The translations under genes were made by a program, and so were the position numbers. 64,000 bases of DNA from Candidatus Enterovibrio altilux (GTDB lineage Bacteria; Pseudomonadota; Gammaproteobacteria; Enterobacterales; Vibrionaceae), in contig NZ_CP020663.1 of NCBI RefSeq assembly GCF_002381345.1, positions 1 to 64,000 of the forward strand, written 5' to 3'. Shown piece by piece: positions 54,227 through 64,000 of this stretch. Below the pieces are notes generated by a model. It was not told the origin of the DNA. It saw only the letters and a list, made by a program, of their open reading frames with translations, and made no database searches. The first letter of the stretch is position 1. Every line of letters starts with the position of its first letter.

Positions 54227-55273
54227 AAATTTTATTTTCTCTTTTGAGTTCAAATAGCAAAGCTCAACATAATTAATGATTAAACAATCGCTTTCGTGTT
54301 AGACACGCCTAACCCGGTAAGATGATTTAACGTTTCTATCATGCTGGAAGCTTCGCTAATTTGAAAATAATGATCTCTTAACCTCAATGTTTTTCCGAAA
54401 AATTTTTAACCGAAACATTACCGTTCTCTAATAGAGAACATTTATGGTAATTGTACCTAGGTTTTTATGCTGATTGGAACCGTATAACTTCTGGTAATTG
54501 ACCACTAAATTACTAGTCTAAATGAAACCGCTCATTTAATGCGAACGGTTTAGTAACATTGTTTGGTGTTGTAAGTACCATCAGCTGATGCTTCATTGAT
54601 TTTTTCAGCGGGTCTATTTAAGCAAGTTAGGCAGCAACTTCACCGTCAGTCACATTTGATGTATTTAATTCAATGGCAATCATTTCATGCGCATTTATAT
54701 CTACCACTAAATGTAACTCACATCAGACTAGTCGTTTTCTATCAGTATCATGCTTTTTTACTTGTCATTCGCTTTCACGGAGACTTTGAACCCCGTAGAA
54801 TCAATGGTTAAAGTCGCTAAACAAACGAAGTTTACCATGATTACTCTGCTTAATTTGATTCTATAGCTGAATAGCTTCTTTATCCGTTCAGAATGTTAGT
54901 GAGTCACGGTTGATTAAAGCGTGATCATATTACTTCCAGTTGGTTATTTTGCAACTAAGATTGCTCATAGACTTGCATATTTAAATGGGCTTAACTGTTT
55001 AGAATGTTGATTGAACATTTAGTTCCCTTATTTAGGAAATAAAGCCGCCCACCATAAACGTTCTCTGGCAAATATGACAATGTTTTGGATCAAAAAATTA
55101 CGTGGAGGGACATTGAGAACTTCAAAAATTACAGTGCTAAGATTAGCGAAACTTACGCCATAATAAAAACGTTAAATAAATTAATAGGCCTAGGTGTGTC
55201 TAAATCAAAAATAATTATTTCATAGTAAATTATGTTGCGATTTACTATCTACAGCTCAAATTAAAAAATAAAA
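54227..55273. mobile_element. Composite IS remnant in reverse orientation
   Basis: 54227 to ~55046 is a minus-strand copy with internal deletions, from a degraded right end (TTTTATTTTCTCTTTTGAG) to the left end TTTAGGAAATAAAGCC. It joins directly to a forward right end (ACCATAAACGTTCTCTGG, ~55051-55273). Read on the minus strand this is the same composite junction as in the forward composites. Confidence 0.8.
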
Positions 55274-55517
55274 CTATTCTTTTAACATCTTCAAGTGTTT
55301 GTGTAGTTAATAGTTTTTGAAAACTATCAAATCATATTTTTAACATTGTGTCTATTGTTTATACGGAGTTCAGGTTTAACTACAAATAATAGACCTCTAA
55401 AAATCTTTAAAATAAAAAATTAAGTACTTTAAATGTTAGCCAGAATATTACAATAAATATGCTATTAAGATTCAAATCCGTATTATATTTAAAGATAATT
55501 ATTTTCATTTCATATGA
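55274..55517. other. Spacer downstream of the tRNA cluster
   Basis: AT-rich, non-coding. No further tRNA or IS match is recognisable. Confidence 0.35.
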
Positions 55518-55604
55518 TGGTGCCCCGAGCCGGACTTGAACCGACACGACGCGAACGTCGAGGGATTTTAAGTCCCTTGTGTCTACCAATTTCACCACCA
55601 GGGC
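55518..55604 (-). tRNA. tRNA-Leu (UAA anticodon)
   Basis: 87 nt with encoded CCA. The 7-bp acceptor stem GCCCTGG pairs with TCGGGGC including two G-T pairs; there is a long class II variable arm (CGACGTTCGCGTCG) and a T-loop GGTTCAAGTCC. The anticodon loop ACTTAAAAT gives anticodon TAA. Last tRNA in the minus-strand cluster. Confidence 0.95.
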
Positions 55605-55682
55605 ATACGGAATTATATTAAGGCGATAGCTCATTATCGAAGTATGCATCTTGACATACCTCATATAAATAGAATTACAATT

Positions 55683-55758
55683 TGGAGCGACACACGAGAT
55701 TCGAACTCGTGACCTCAACCTTGGCAAGGTTGCGCTCTACCAGCTGAGCTAGTGTCGC
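55683..55758 (-). tRNA. tRNA-Gly (GCC anticodon)
   Basis: 76 nt with encoded CCA. Acceptor GCGACAC/GTGTCGC, D-loop AGCTCAGCTGGTAGAGC, anticodon loop CTTGCCAAG with anticodon GCC, T-arm GAGTTCGAACCTC. Standard cloverleaf. Confidence 0.96.
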
Positions 55759-55790
55759 ATATTATCCAGCATTAACTGAATAATAAAATA

Positions 55791-55867
<77 letters not shown>

Positions 55868-55927
55868 TTCGTATTGCATCATTTTAGTATGATGTTAACT
55901 GTTTTATATCGATTGTCTGCTAAAAAA

Positions 55928-56003
55928 AGCAGCACATAAGGTTCAAATTCGTAACCTCAATTTTGGTAAAATTTAGCTCTACTGGCTAAGATAATATCAC
56001 ATA
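55928..56003 (-). pseudogene. Decayed tRNA-Gly copy
   Basis: Aligns end to end with the intact tRNA-Gly nearby: GGTTCAAATTCGTAACCTC matches its T-arm, TTTTGGTAAAATT its anticodon arm, TAGCTCTACTGGCTAAG its D-arm. The acceptor stem no longer pairs and the anticodon position reads ACC. Lies between fMet and Cys. A tRNA fossil from a former repeated cluster. Confidence 0.8.
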
Positions 56004-56077
56004 TGGAGGCGCGTCACGGAGTCGAACCGAGGTACACGGATTTGCAATCCGTTGCATAGCCATTCTGCCAACACGCC
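56004..56077 (-). tRNA. tRNA-Cys (GCA anticodon)
   Basis: 74 nt with encoded CCA. Acceptor GGCGTGT/ACGCGCC (one mismatch-like pair), anticodon loop TTTGCAAT with anticodon GCA, T-arm CGGTTCGACTCCG. First tRNA of the minus-strand cluster. Confidence 0.95.
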
Positions 56078-56195
56078 TTTATTATCAGACTTCTAACGTC
56101 AAAAAAATTAAATAGACTATACACTCATATGGAAGTTACCTTCCTTTTGGGTACGTGTGGCATTTTACATAAATTTTTGAAGGTGTCACGCATTA

Positions 56196-56201
56196 ATTAT
56201 A
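56196..56201 (-). promoter_or_regulatory. Candidate -10 element of the tRNA operon
   Basis: TATAAT on the minus strand, followed by a GC-containing stretch (GCGTGACACC), ~120 bases before tRNA-Cys. No good -35 is evident. Confidence 0.35.
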
Positions 56202-56279
56202 ACGTTTTTGTTCGTTTGCTTCTTTATCAACCAAATACGGTAAATATCAGCCACAATGATTAAATTTTAATATTTCTGC

Positions 56280-57172
56280 GTCTTTGCTTCCTAATGTGAG
56301 GTCAGATAACACATCCTGACATAATTTGCTATTATACCATCGTTTTCCTTTTAGGTCTACTTAGCTAGGTCAGCTTATTTAATGCTTTTTACCGTGGCAT
56401 AGGTTTCGCTAATCTTAGCATTGTGATCCTTTAGGTTCTATGTCCCTCCCGCAGTCTTTCGACTGGAAACATTCCTGTCTCTAATAGAGAACGTTTATGG
56501 TAACTATACTTCGCTGATTAAAACCACATAGCTTCTAGTAACTAACCGTTACATTACGCAGATGACCTCGTTCCCCAAAAGTTGCTCCTTTTTTTGAAAA
56601 AATGAGTAGAAATGCTCGTTTAATACAAACGAGATTGTAAGTACTCTCGCCTGGTATTTCCTTAATTTTTCGGCAGGTCTGTTTGAGTACATCAGCTAAC
56701 ACTTCACCGTCAGTCACATTTGATATACTTAACTCAGCAACAATAATTGCACGCGTATTTATATCTAGACTAAATGTAACTTAGTCAAACTAGTCATTTT
56801 CCATCAGTGTCATACTTTTTTTACTTGCTATTCGCCGTCATCATAGACTCTTAGCCCTCGTATCCACAATGATAAGTGATGGATGGTTCCTTTACTTTTC
56901 GTCTTGAATGTGACGTTAACTGTTTTAGTTCGTTTGCTAATGCGTGAATAATGAGGGCATAACAATGACATTGAAAATACGCATTTAACTATGAAGGCCG
57001 TCATAATGGCTAAGTCGTTCAATACACAAGGTCTTCCATGATTATCCTAATTAGTTTGATTCCAGTCAGTTGTTTTTTAGTAAAGCTTGCTCAGAGACCT
57101 AAATGCTTAAGCGAACCTAGCTGTTTAGAGCGTAAATTAATAATTTAGTTCGCTGATTGAGAAAACAAAGCT
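56280..57172 (-). mobile_element. IS5-family copy with internal deletion
   Basis: Minus-strand copy from TCTTTGCTTCCTAATG (right end) to GATTGAGAAAACAAAGC (left end), ~890 bp. It has lost part of the transposase N-terminal region. Short pieces survive at 56535-56717 and 56828-57022 (RTKTVNVTFKTKSKGTIHHL). Confidence 0.8.
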
Positions 57173-57325
57173 GTATCTAATAGCAGAGCAGGTGATTTAA
57201 ACACACATCTTGTTACAACGCTTGAAGCGTATCATAATACAGGTACACTCACGAGTTCAGATAAAAATTATTTCGCTTGATGAATGTCATCATCGCGTTA
57301 TTCTCAACGGAGTGAAACACACATT

Positions 57326-58726
57326 ATGAACTACATGCCTGTAGCAGACGTACTGCACGGCAAAACGAAAATTGGCTCTGAAGTCACTGTTCGTGGTTGG
57401 ATCCGTACACGTCGTGATTCCAAAGCCGGTATTTCTTTTCTTGCCATTTATGACGGTTCTTGTTTTGACCCTATTCAAGCAGTTGTTCCCAATAGTTTAA
57501 ATAATTATCAAAAAAAAATTTTACGTCTAACCACAGGGTGCTCTGTAGAAGTCACTGGTAAAGTTCAAGAAAGCTCAGGTCAAGGCCAAGTATTTGAACT
57601 GCATGCAACGCATGTCAACATAGTTGGTTGGGTTGAAGATGCCGATACGTACCCCATGGCAAAAACGCGCCACTCTATCGAATACTTGCGTGAAGTTGCT
57701 CACCTGCGTCCACGTACTAATGTGATTGGTGCGGTTGCACGTGTTCGTAACTGTTTGGCCCAAGCTATTCATCGTTTTTATCACGAAAAAGGTTACTTCT
57801 GGGTCTCTGCTCCGCTGATCACATCCTCAGATGCAGAAGGCGCTGGTGAAATGTTCCGTGTATCAACTCTTGACTTAGAAAACTTACCACGCACTGACAA
57901 AGGAACCGTTGATTTCAATGAAGATTTTTTCGGTCAAGAGACTTTCCTTACTGTATCTGGTCAGTTGAATGCAGAAGCGTACGCTTGTGCACTGAGCAAG
58001 GTTTACATCTTCGGCCCAACGTTCCGCGCTGAAAACTCAAACACTAGACGTCACCTAGCGGAATTTTGGATGGTCGAGCCTGAAGTGGCTTTCGCTGATT
58101 TAGATTATGTAGCAATACTGGCAGAAGACATGCTGAAATATGTGTTTAAAGCTGTACTTGCAGAGCGTCATGATGACCTTGAATTTTTCGCACAACGCAT
58201 TGACAAAAGAACAATCACGCGCCTAGAAAATTTCGTCACTTCTAACTTTGCTCAAGTTGACTACACAGATGCAATTAATATCTTACTCAAATCTGGCCAA
58301 ATATTTGAGCACCCTGTTGAGTGGGGTATCGACTTAGCATCAGAACACGAACGCTATCTTGCAGAGAAATACTTCGAAGCACCTGTAGTTGTGAAAAACT
58401 ACCCGAAAGACATCAAAGCGTTCTATATGCGTATGAATGACGATGGCAAAACAGTTGCAGCGATGGACATTCTAGCTCCTGACATTGGCGAAATCATCGG
58501 TGGCGCACAACGTGAAGAACGTTTAGTCGTACTTGACGCTCGTATGCGTTCAATGAACATCAATCCAGAGAACATGAGCTGGTACCGCGACCTACGTCGT
58601 TATGGCACTGTTCCACATGCTGGTTTTGGTCTAGGTTTTGAACGCTTAGTGTCTTACGTGACAGGAATGGGTAACATCCGTGATGTAATTCCATTTCCCC
58701 GCGTACCCCATAGCGCAAACTTTTAA
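57326..58726 (+). CDS. asnS: Asparaginyl-tRNA synthetase
   Basis: Class IIb synthetase. Start ATG 57326 ([12 protein letters not shown]) after GGAGTGAAA gives 466 aa, the E. coli length; an in-frame upstream start at 57284 lacks similarity. OB-fold [19 protein letters not shown], motif 2 [19 protein letters not shown], motif 3 [13 protein letters not shown]. aspC lies nearby as in other gammaproteobacteria. Intact. Confidence 0.97.
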   Translation: MNYMPVADVLHGKTKIGSEVTVRGWIRTRRDSKAGISFLAIYDGSCFDPIQAVVPNSLNNYQKKILRLTTGCSVEVTGKVQESSGQGQVFELHATHVNIVGWVEDADTYPMAKTRHSIEYLREVAHLRPRTNVIGAVARVRNCLAQAIHRFYHEKGYFWVSAPLITSSDAEGAGEMFRVSTLDLENLPRTDKGTVDFNEDFFGQETFLTVSGQLNAEAYACALSKVYIFGPTFRAENSNTRRHLAEFWMVEPEVAFADLDYVAILAEDMLKYVFKAVLAERHDDLEFFAQRIDKRTITRLENFVTSNFAQVDYTDAINILLKSGQIFEHPVEWGIDLASEHERYLAEKYFEAPVVVKNYPKDIKAFYMRMNDDGKTVAAMDILAPDIGEIIGGAQREERLVVLDARMRSMNINPENMSWYRDLRRYGTVPHAGFGLGFERLVSYVTGMGNIRDVIPFPRVPHSANF

Positions 58727-58765
58727 AATAATGTTTTTACATTAGATTGTCTTTGTATAGGCCAC

Positions 58766-58800
58766 TGCGGAGCAGCTTTTTTTAGTCTCCGCATGTCTTT
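58766..58800 (+). terminator. Candidate terminator after asnS
   Basis: TGCGGAG pairs with CTCCGCA across a 14-base loop, followed by TGTCTTTTG. The loop also contains a T-run. Moderate stability. Confidence 0.55.
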
Positions 58801-58916
58801 TGTAAAAATACGCCTAATACACCAATAATAACTCTACTATTCGTCGTTAAACTTGAACTTTTCTTGTAGTAGTAAATGTACAATATGCATTTCTGCATTT
58901 TTCTTTTCTTTGAAAC

Positions 58917-59030
58917 TAGCCTTGTTCCTAAATTAAAAAACTAAGCTATAAATTTACGCTCTAAACAGCTCGATTCACTTAAATATTAAGGTTTATGCAC
59001 TTAGCTTTTAAAATCCTAGATTGGTGCTTT
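58917..59030 (+). mobile_element. IS5-family left-end fragment
   Basis: About 110 bases matching the forward left end (CCTTGTTCCTAAATTAAA, then CGCTCTAAACAGCTCG). The rest of the element is gone. Confidence 0.65.
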
Positions 59031-59104
59031 AGTTCTTTGAACTAGGGAATTAAGTCTCTTTTATTGCGCTACGTATTTTTTATCGAAAACAGTACAACGA
59101 TAAT

Positions 59105-60298
59105 TTATTTTGATACTGCTGCAATTGCTTTACACAATGTCCCAATGTTTGAGCGCATCATGCCAGCAATGCTGATACGACCAGAACTAACAATATATAC
59201 GCTAAATTCATCTTTCAAACGCCCAACTTGTTTTCGGTTTAAACCAGAAAAAGAAAACATGCCATTTTGGCGTTGAATAAAGTTAAAATTACCGTCCACA
59301 CCTTCTTCAGTAAGAGTCGCAACGAACTGTTTGCGCATCTCTTGAATACGAACACGCATATTAGTCACTTCTTGCTCCCATTCTGCGCGTAGATTGGTAT
59401 TATTTAGAATCAGCGTTACTATGGCTGCGCCATGTGCTGGTGGGTTAGAGTAAATGACGCGCGCGATGTTTTTTATTTGACTGAATGCAGTAGCTGTGTT
59501 TTCTGCGGTTTTACCTACAATAGTAAATGCACCAACACGTTCATTGTATAAACTGAAGTTTTTAGAAAATGAACTCGCAACTAATAGTTCAGCACAAGAA
59601 TCAGTAAAAATACGTAAACCAGCTGCATCTTCTTCTACGCCAAATGCGAATCCTTGGTATGCAAAATCAAACATTGGCAGTAAATTTTTATTATTACAAA
59701 GCACTGCAAGTTGTTGCCATTGCGCAGTATCAAGATCAATACCCGTTGGGTTGTGGCAACAACCATGTAGTAAAACGACATCATTAGCTTCTGCCGTTTT
59801 AAGGTCTTCCAGCATTCCAGCGAAATCCATGTCTTTGGTTTCTGTGTTGTAGTAATCGTATGCAGCAACGCTAAGGCCAGCAGCAGCAAAAATGCCATTA
59901 TGGTTCGCCCATGTAGGGTCACTGACCCATACTTTTACATCGCCAAGCTGTCGTTTAATAAATTCAGCAGCCAAACGCAAAGCTCCGGTGCCACCTGGTG
60001 CTTGGGCCGTCTGTACGCGTTTTTCAGCAATCACCATCGCTTCGTTGCCGAATAATAATTTTTGAACTGCAAGACCATACTCGGGTGTGCCTGAAATACT
60101 TAAGTAAGATTTGGTGGTTTCTTTTGCTAGGAGAATAGTTTCTGCTTTTTTTACGGTTTTTAAAACAGGAGTATTCCCAGATTCATCCTTGTAAATACCT
60201 ACGCCCAAGTTAATTTTTTCGACTCGAGGGTCTGATTTGAATTCTTCAGTCAGACCTAGAATAGGATCGTCTGGTGCCGCAACAATTTTTTCAAACAT
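59105..60298 (-). CDS. aspC: Aspartate (aromatic) aminotransferase
   Basis: PLP aminotransferase of class I interconverting aspartate/oxaloacetate and glutamate/2-oxoglutarate; it may also perform tyrosine/phenylalanine transamination. 397 aa (E. coli 396). NLGVGIYKDESG at the N-terminus, LLHGCCHNPTGIDL, the PLP lysine in ASSFSKNFSLYNERVGA, and NPPAHGA. Start ATG 60298. It could supply the aminotransferase step after TyrA. Confidence 0.95.
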   Translation of the reverse strand: MFEKIVAAPDDPILGLTEEFKSDPRVEKINLGVGIYKDESGNTPVLKTVKKAETILLAKETTKSYLSISGTPEYGLAVQKLLFGNEAMVIAEKRVQTAQAPGGTGALRLAAEFIKRQLGDVKVWVSDPTWANHNGIFAAAGLSVAAYDYYNTETKDMDFAGMLEDLKTAEANDVVLLHGCCHNPTGIDLDTAQWQQLAVLCNNKNLLPMFDFAYQGFAFGVEEDAAGLRIFTDSCAELLVASSFSKNFSLYNERVGAFTIVGKTAENTATAFSQIKNIARVIYSNPPAHGAAIVTLILNNTNLRAEWEQEVTNMRVRIQEMRKQFVATLTEEGVDGNFNFIQRQNGMFSFSGLNRKQVGRLKDEFSVYIVSSGRISIAGMMRSNIGTLCKAIAAVSK

Positions 60299-60487
60299 TT
60301 CATTTATCCATGGTATTTTTAAAAAAATAGTTTTTATTTATATCATGCTGGTCCATTGTAATAAAATTGAGCTCTGCTGCATTTCAATTGTACTTAGTTC
60401 TTGCTATTTTCACGATCTCAAGTTCAAGCTTTTCCGTGCCATAATTACACACCAATATACACTTTATTGTATTTTATGCATGCAGAC

Positions 60488-61737
60488 CGACTGTGTTTCT
60501 AATTTGAGTTCAGATAGCAAATCCCAACATGATTCATTATTAAATAATCGCTTTCATTTTAGGCACACTTAGCTCTATCAGCTCACTTAACACTGTTATT
60601 ATAACGTAGATCTCGCTAATCTGAACATTGTGATCTCTTAGGCCCAATGTCCCTCCTAGTAGTTTTTTTGACTCGAACCATTCCTATCTTTGCTAAGAAA
60701 CCTTTATAATAACTTACTTTATATCCTAAGTAATGGAACTAAATTTTCAATCAACACTCTAAACAGTTAGGCTAACTTAAATATTCAGGTCTATAAAAAA
60801 TCCTCGCCACAAAACAACTGACTGGAAGCAGTGTAATCAAAATTTAATCAATCATGGATCACTAACATTTGAGTTTGATGAATAAGCCATTCATTCTATG
60901 ACATCAAATTAAGCAAGGTAATCGTGGTAGACCTCTTGTATTTAGCGACTTTTCCATTACGATGGCCTTCATAGTTAAATGCATATTTTTAATTCTGTTT
61001 TCAAACTTGTTCAAAGAAAATTATTATGCTTTCACTATTCATGCATGAGCAAGCGAGCCAAAACAGTTAACGTCACGTTCAAGACTAAGATTAAAGGCAC
61101 CATTCCGCACTTAACCGTTGATTCTGCGGGGCTCAAAGTCCTGCGGTGAAGGCAAATGAAAAGTGAAAAAGCATGGTACTTATGGAAAACGTAAAATCTG
61201 GCACCAGTTACATTTAGCGGTAGATGTAAATACGCATGAATCATTGCGGCTGAGTTAAGTGCATCAAATGTAACTGACGGTGAAGTGCTGCCTAATTTAC
61301 TCAAAGAAATTTGCTAAAAAATCAATACAATATCAGCCGATGGTGCTTACGACACCAGACAATGTTACGAAGCCGTTCGTATTAAACGAGTGGTTCCACT
61401 CATCCCGCCAATAACAGGAGCAACTTGTTCAGAACGAGGTTATCCGCGTAATGTAGCGGTCAGTTACCAGCAGCTATACGGTTCAAATAAGCATTGAAAA
61501 ACGAAGTATAGTTACCATCAACGTTCCCTAAGCAGAAACGTCAATGTTTCGAGTCAAGGAACTCTTCGGAGGGACATTGAGCTTGAGAAATCATAATACT
61601 CAGGTTAACACAACCTACGCCATGATAAAAACGCTAAATAAACTGATAGAATTAAATATGCCTAAAGTAACCGCGATTGTTTAATAGTGAATCAGGTTGG
61701 AATCTATTCTCTGAGTTAGGATGAAGAAAGAAACCCT
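60488..61737 (+). mobile_element. Composite IS5-family element
   Basis: 60488 to ~60711 is an inverted right end (CTGTGTTTCTAATTTGAG). It joins at TTTATAATAACTT to a forward left end ACTTTATATCCTAAG (~60715), continuing to a right end GGATGAAGAAAGAAACC (~61737). Transposase motifs are readable in shifting frames (LAVDVNTHE, SADGAYDTRQCYEAVRIK). Confidence 0.84.
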
Positions 61738-62125
61738 AACTTCTACAATAAATGATAAGTTTAAAGTAGTTAAGCCTGCTTCTTCAAGTTGATTGAATAT
61801 TTAAATGAAATAATTTATTCATGTTTTGTGCTCTTATTCTGTTGTTTGCCTTTCTATATAATAATTCATTATTTATTTTGATCAGCTGGCGTTACTTTTT
61901 TATACAGGTATTGTTTTTGAAACTAAAAAAATGCGTTTTTATCAGCAAGGGAATACAACACAGTATATAGCAATTAACATTGAGTCTTGAGAATAATGAT
62001 GATTCGGTTTGAGCTTAGAGACAGTATTGAGTAGTATTGTACAAAATAAAAGGGGATTAACATCGATGCGTTATTAACGCATCTGACACAGTCAAAGAAC
62101 AACACTATGACAGGACTGCTAATTT
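61738..62125. other. Leader region of queD
   Basis: Non-coding. Contains a perfect 9-bp inverted repeat, GATGCGTTA-T-TAACGCATC (62065-62083), 43 bases before queD, preceded by AAAAGGGG. No recognisable preQ1 riboswitch. Confidence 0.45.
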
Positions 62126-62488
62126 ATGCATACTGAACTGTTTAAAGAATTCATGTTTGAAGCTGCTCACCATTTACCACATGTGTCAAAAGGACATAAG
62201 TGTGGTCGATTACATGGGCATTCTTACCACGTGCGTATTTATGTGACAGGTGAGGTTAACCCCTACACAGGCTGGATCATTGACTTCGCCGAAATTAAAA
62301 TAGCATTCAAACCTCTCTATGACCGCCTTGATCACTATTATCTGAATGATATTAAAGGTCTAGAAAATCCAACAAGCGAAGTACTAGCAAAATGGATTTG
62401 GGAACAATTGCTACCAGAACTGCCTTGCTTAAGTAAGATCATGATCAAAGAAACATGCACTGCGGGTTGCATCTATACGGGGGATTAA
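62126..62488 (+). CDS. queD: 6-Carboxy-5,6,7,8-tetrahydropterin synthase QueD
   Basis: Second step of the preQ0/queuosine pathway. Zinc ligands His16, His30 and His32 ([18 protein letters not shown]) and catalytic Cys26 (GHKCGRL) are present; the C-terminus [14 protein letters not shown] is typical. 120 aa (E. coli 121). Convergent with queE. Intact. Confidence 0.95.
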   Translation: MHTELFKEFMFEAAHHLPHVSKGHKCGRLHGHSYHVRIYVTGEVNPYTGWIIDFAEIKIAFKPLYDRLDHYYLNDIKGLENPTSEVLAKWIWEQLLPELPCLSKIMIKETCTAGCIYTGD

Positions 62489-62597
62489 TTCACCTAACAC
62501 ATATACCCAGCCACACGCACGAAAAAATGAGAGCAATGAGGCTTTTCTTAAGTGTTCCTAGCCCAATAAAATTTAGCGTGTAACGCTATATTATCGC

Positions 62598-63263
62598 TTA
62601 GGTAATGTCAAGATATTTATGAACTTGAATCGACAAACGCCAATTACGTTTAATACATGTTTCAATACAAAGCGCTGTAGTGCGAGATTTCTGACTAATA
62701 GGTTGTAATGCTATTTCAGCATCTGGTCGCAGATTAACACCCTTAAGTAACCTGTCAAGTTTTTCTATATCAGTTACAGTGCCGACTGTATATTTTATCT
62801 CATTTGCGCGTATTAATACAGTGTTAAGGACAGGTAATTTGCCTCGCATATTTATTTTCGGTGATACTGTAACCCATGTGTTGTCAGTTACGCTCACATG
62901 ATAGGTACCACTAGTTTCAATTTGGCAGCGATATCCAGCAGCTTCAAGCATGTAGATTAGCGGTTGCAGATCAAATATACAAGGCTCTCCGCCAGTGATC
63001 ACTACGTGCTTAGCAGTATAGTTTGCTTGCAGATGTTCTAAAATTTTTTGCGTATCAACTTTTGTCCACAGTTGACTATAATCAGTTTTGGCGACTACGG
63101 TACTAAAATCTCTTTCGTCCGAAGGTAAAGTGTTCCATGTTTGTTTTGTGTCGCACCATGGGCAACCGACAGGGCAGCCTTGTAAGCGTACAAATATAGC
63201 AGGAATGCCAGTAAAGGTTCCTTCTCCTTGAATGGTTTCAAATATATCGTTGACATTGTACAT
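62598..63263 (-). CDS. queE: 7-Carboxy-7-deazaguanine synthase QueE
   Basis: Radical-SAM enzyme forming the 7-deazaguanine ring after QueD. The cluster motif is the unusual C-x3-C-x2-C: Cys30, Cys34 and Cys37 in LQGCPVGCPWCD. Also ETIQGEGTFTGIPAIFVR and VITGGEPC. Start ATG 63263 (MYNVNDIFETIQGEG) matches relatives; an in-frame TTG at 63296 would add 11 residues. 221 aa (E. coli 223). Pairs functionally with the adjacent queD. Confidence 0.95.
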   Translation of the reverse strand: MYNVNDIFETIQGEGTFTGIPAIFVRLQGCPVGCPWCDTKQTWNTLPSDERDFSTVVAKTDYSQLWTKVDTQKILEHLQANYTAKHVVITGGEPCIFDLQPLIYMLEAAGYRCQIETSGTYHVSVTDNTWVTVSPKINMRGKLPVLNTVLIRANEIKYTVGTVTDIEKLDRLLKGVNLRPDAEIALQPISQKSRTTALCIETCIKRNWRLSIQVHKYLDIT

Positions 63264-63397
63264 ACAGCTTAAACAGTCAAATTTGAATGTGACCAAGATT
63301 ATGTCAGTTTATAGCCCAAGTGTCTTGAGTAGTTACTTCTTGAAAAATAATGTTCAGTACAGTGACATAATAAACTGTTGATTTTAGTAGAACCCAG

Positions 63398-64000
63398 GAT
63401 TTTGTTTCTTCATTTGAGTTCAGCGAGAAAATCTCAATATGATTCACTATTAGACTATTGCTTTCATTTTAGGCATATCTAGTTCTGTCCACTTATTTAA
63501 CGCTTTTATTATGCCGTTTGTTTCGCTAATCTGAGCACTGTGATTTCTAACCTTAATGTTCTTCTTTGTAAGTTTTTAACGCAACACATGGCCATCTCTG
63601 CTAGGGAACATTTATGACAACTATATCTCATACTTTTATGCTGATTTGCACTGCATAACTGTTGGTAACTAACTGCTAAATTGGGCGGGTGACCTCATTT
63701 TTAAAAATTGTTTCTTTTTTGATTGAATGAGTTGAACTGCTCGCTTAATACGAACGGTTTCGTGATATTGTCTGGTATTGTAGGCCCCATCGGCTGATAT
63801 TTCATTGATTTTCGGCGGGTCTATTTGAATAAATTAGGTAACACTTCACCGTCAGTCATATTTGATGCACTTCACGCGCAGCAGCAATCATTTTATGCGT
63901 ATTTATATCTACCGCTAAGTGTCACTTGCGCCAGACTCGTCATTTTCCATCAGTGCCATGCTTTTTTTACTTTTCATGCTCTTTTATTATAGACTTTGAG
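63398..64000 (-). mobile_element. IS5-family copy running off the window
   Basis: Minus-strand copy from the right end (GATTTTGTTTCTTCATTTG) into the transposase middle at the window edge. Frames appear broken. Its left end lies beyond 64000. Confidence 0.78.

Noticed and set aside
55407-55727. 106-aa open frame on the minus strand across the tRNA-Leu and tRNA-Gly genes
   Set aside because: It reads through two clear tRNA cloverleaves and has no protein-like features.
61900-61945. LexA-like half sites around CTTTTTTATACAGG
   Set aside because: Only one half matches and no SOS gene follows.
62040-62125. Possible preQ1 riboswitch before queD
   Set aside because: There is a short perfect hairpin but no preQ1-I or preQ1-II consensus that I can recognise.

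Overview
The window is a low-GC, gene-sparse stretch of a gammaproteobacterial chromosome. The gene set (rsxABCDGE, iscRSUA-hscBA-fdx-iscX, suhB/trmJ, fnr-uspE, fabV, queD/queE, a stand-alone FliL-like protein) points to Vibrionaceae. Nearly every intergenic space is filled with eroded copies of one IS5-family (IS903-like) insertion sequence, and several conserved genes are broken. Together this looks like a host-restricted symbiont in the IS-expansion stage of genome reduction, as described for the anglerfish light-organ symbionts 'Candidatus Enterovibrio'. That identification is inference; no lux gene is present here.

Layout. 1-10.9 kb: aceF (cut by the window edge), lpdA, rsmC, ndk, rlmN, uspE and a dead fnr. 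12.3-21 kb: suhB, trmJ and the complete Isc iron-sulphur assembly operon with its IscR operator. 22.7-31 kb: ruvA (one nonsense codon), ruvB (pseudogene), metG (lacking its C-terminal domain), aspS, yebC (one nonsense codon). 32-42.4 kb: panE, the rsx electron-transport operon split by an IS between rsxC and rsxD, a dead aroF and intact tyrA. 44-54 kb: a dihydroorotase gene, a FliL-like gene, fabV, prfC. 55.5-56.1 kb: tRNA genes Leu, Gly, fMet and Cys plus a tRNA-Gly fossil. 57-63.3 kb: asnS, aspC, queD, queE.

Functions kept are translation (three aminoacyl-tRNA synthetases, RF3, rRNA/tRNA modification), Fe-S cluster assembly, pyruvate dehydrogenase, Rsx electron transport, queuosine synthesis and essential lipid and nucleotide steps. 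Functions lost or damaged are anaerobic regulation (Fnr), Holliday-junction branch migration (RuvAB), the YebC protein and one DAHP synthase.

The most unusual signal is the architecture of the IS remnants. At least seven copies share one chimeric junction: an inverted copy of the last ~225 bp of the element is joined to the first base of a forward copy. The result is a ~1.25 kb unit bounded by two right ends (long terminal inverted repeats). Two further loci have the same junction on the other strand, a ~300 bp MITE-like palindrome is made only of two right ends, and one copy carries an inverted second left end. No copy encodes an intact transposase. Several unusually long perfect palindromes, including one inside the fnr fossil whose sequence suggests how it arose, hint at template-switch mutagenesis in a cell without RuvAB.
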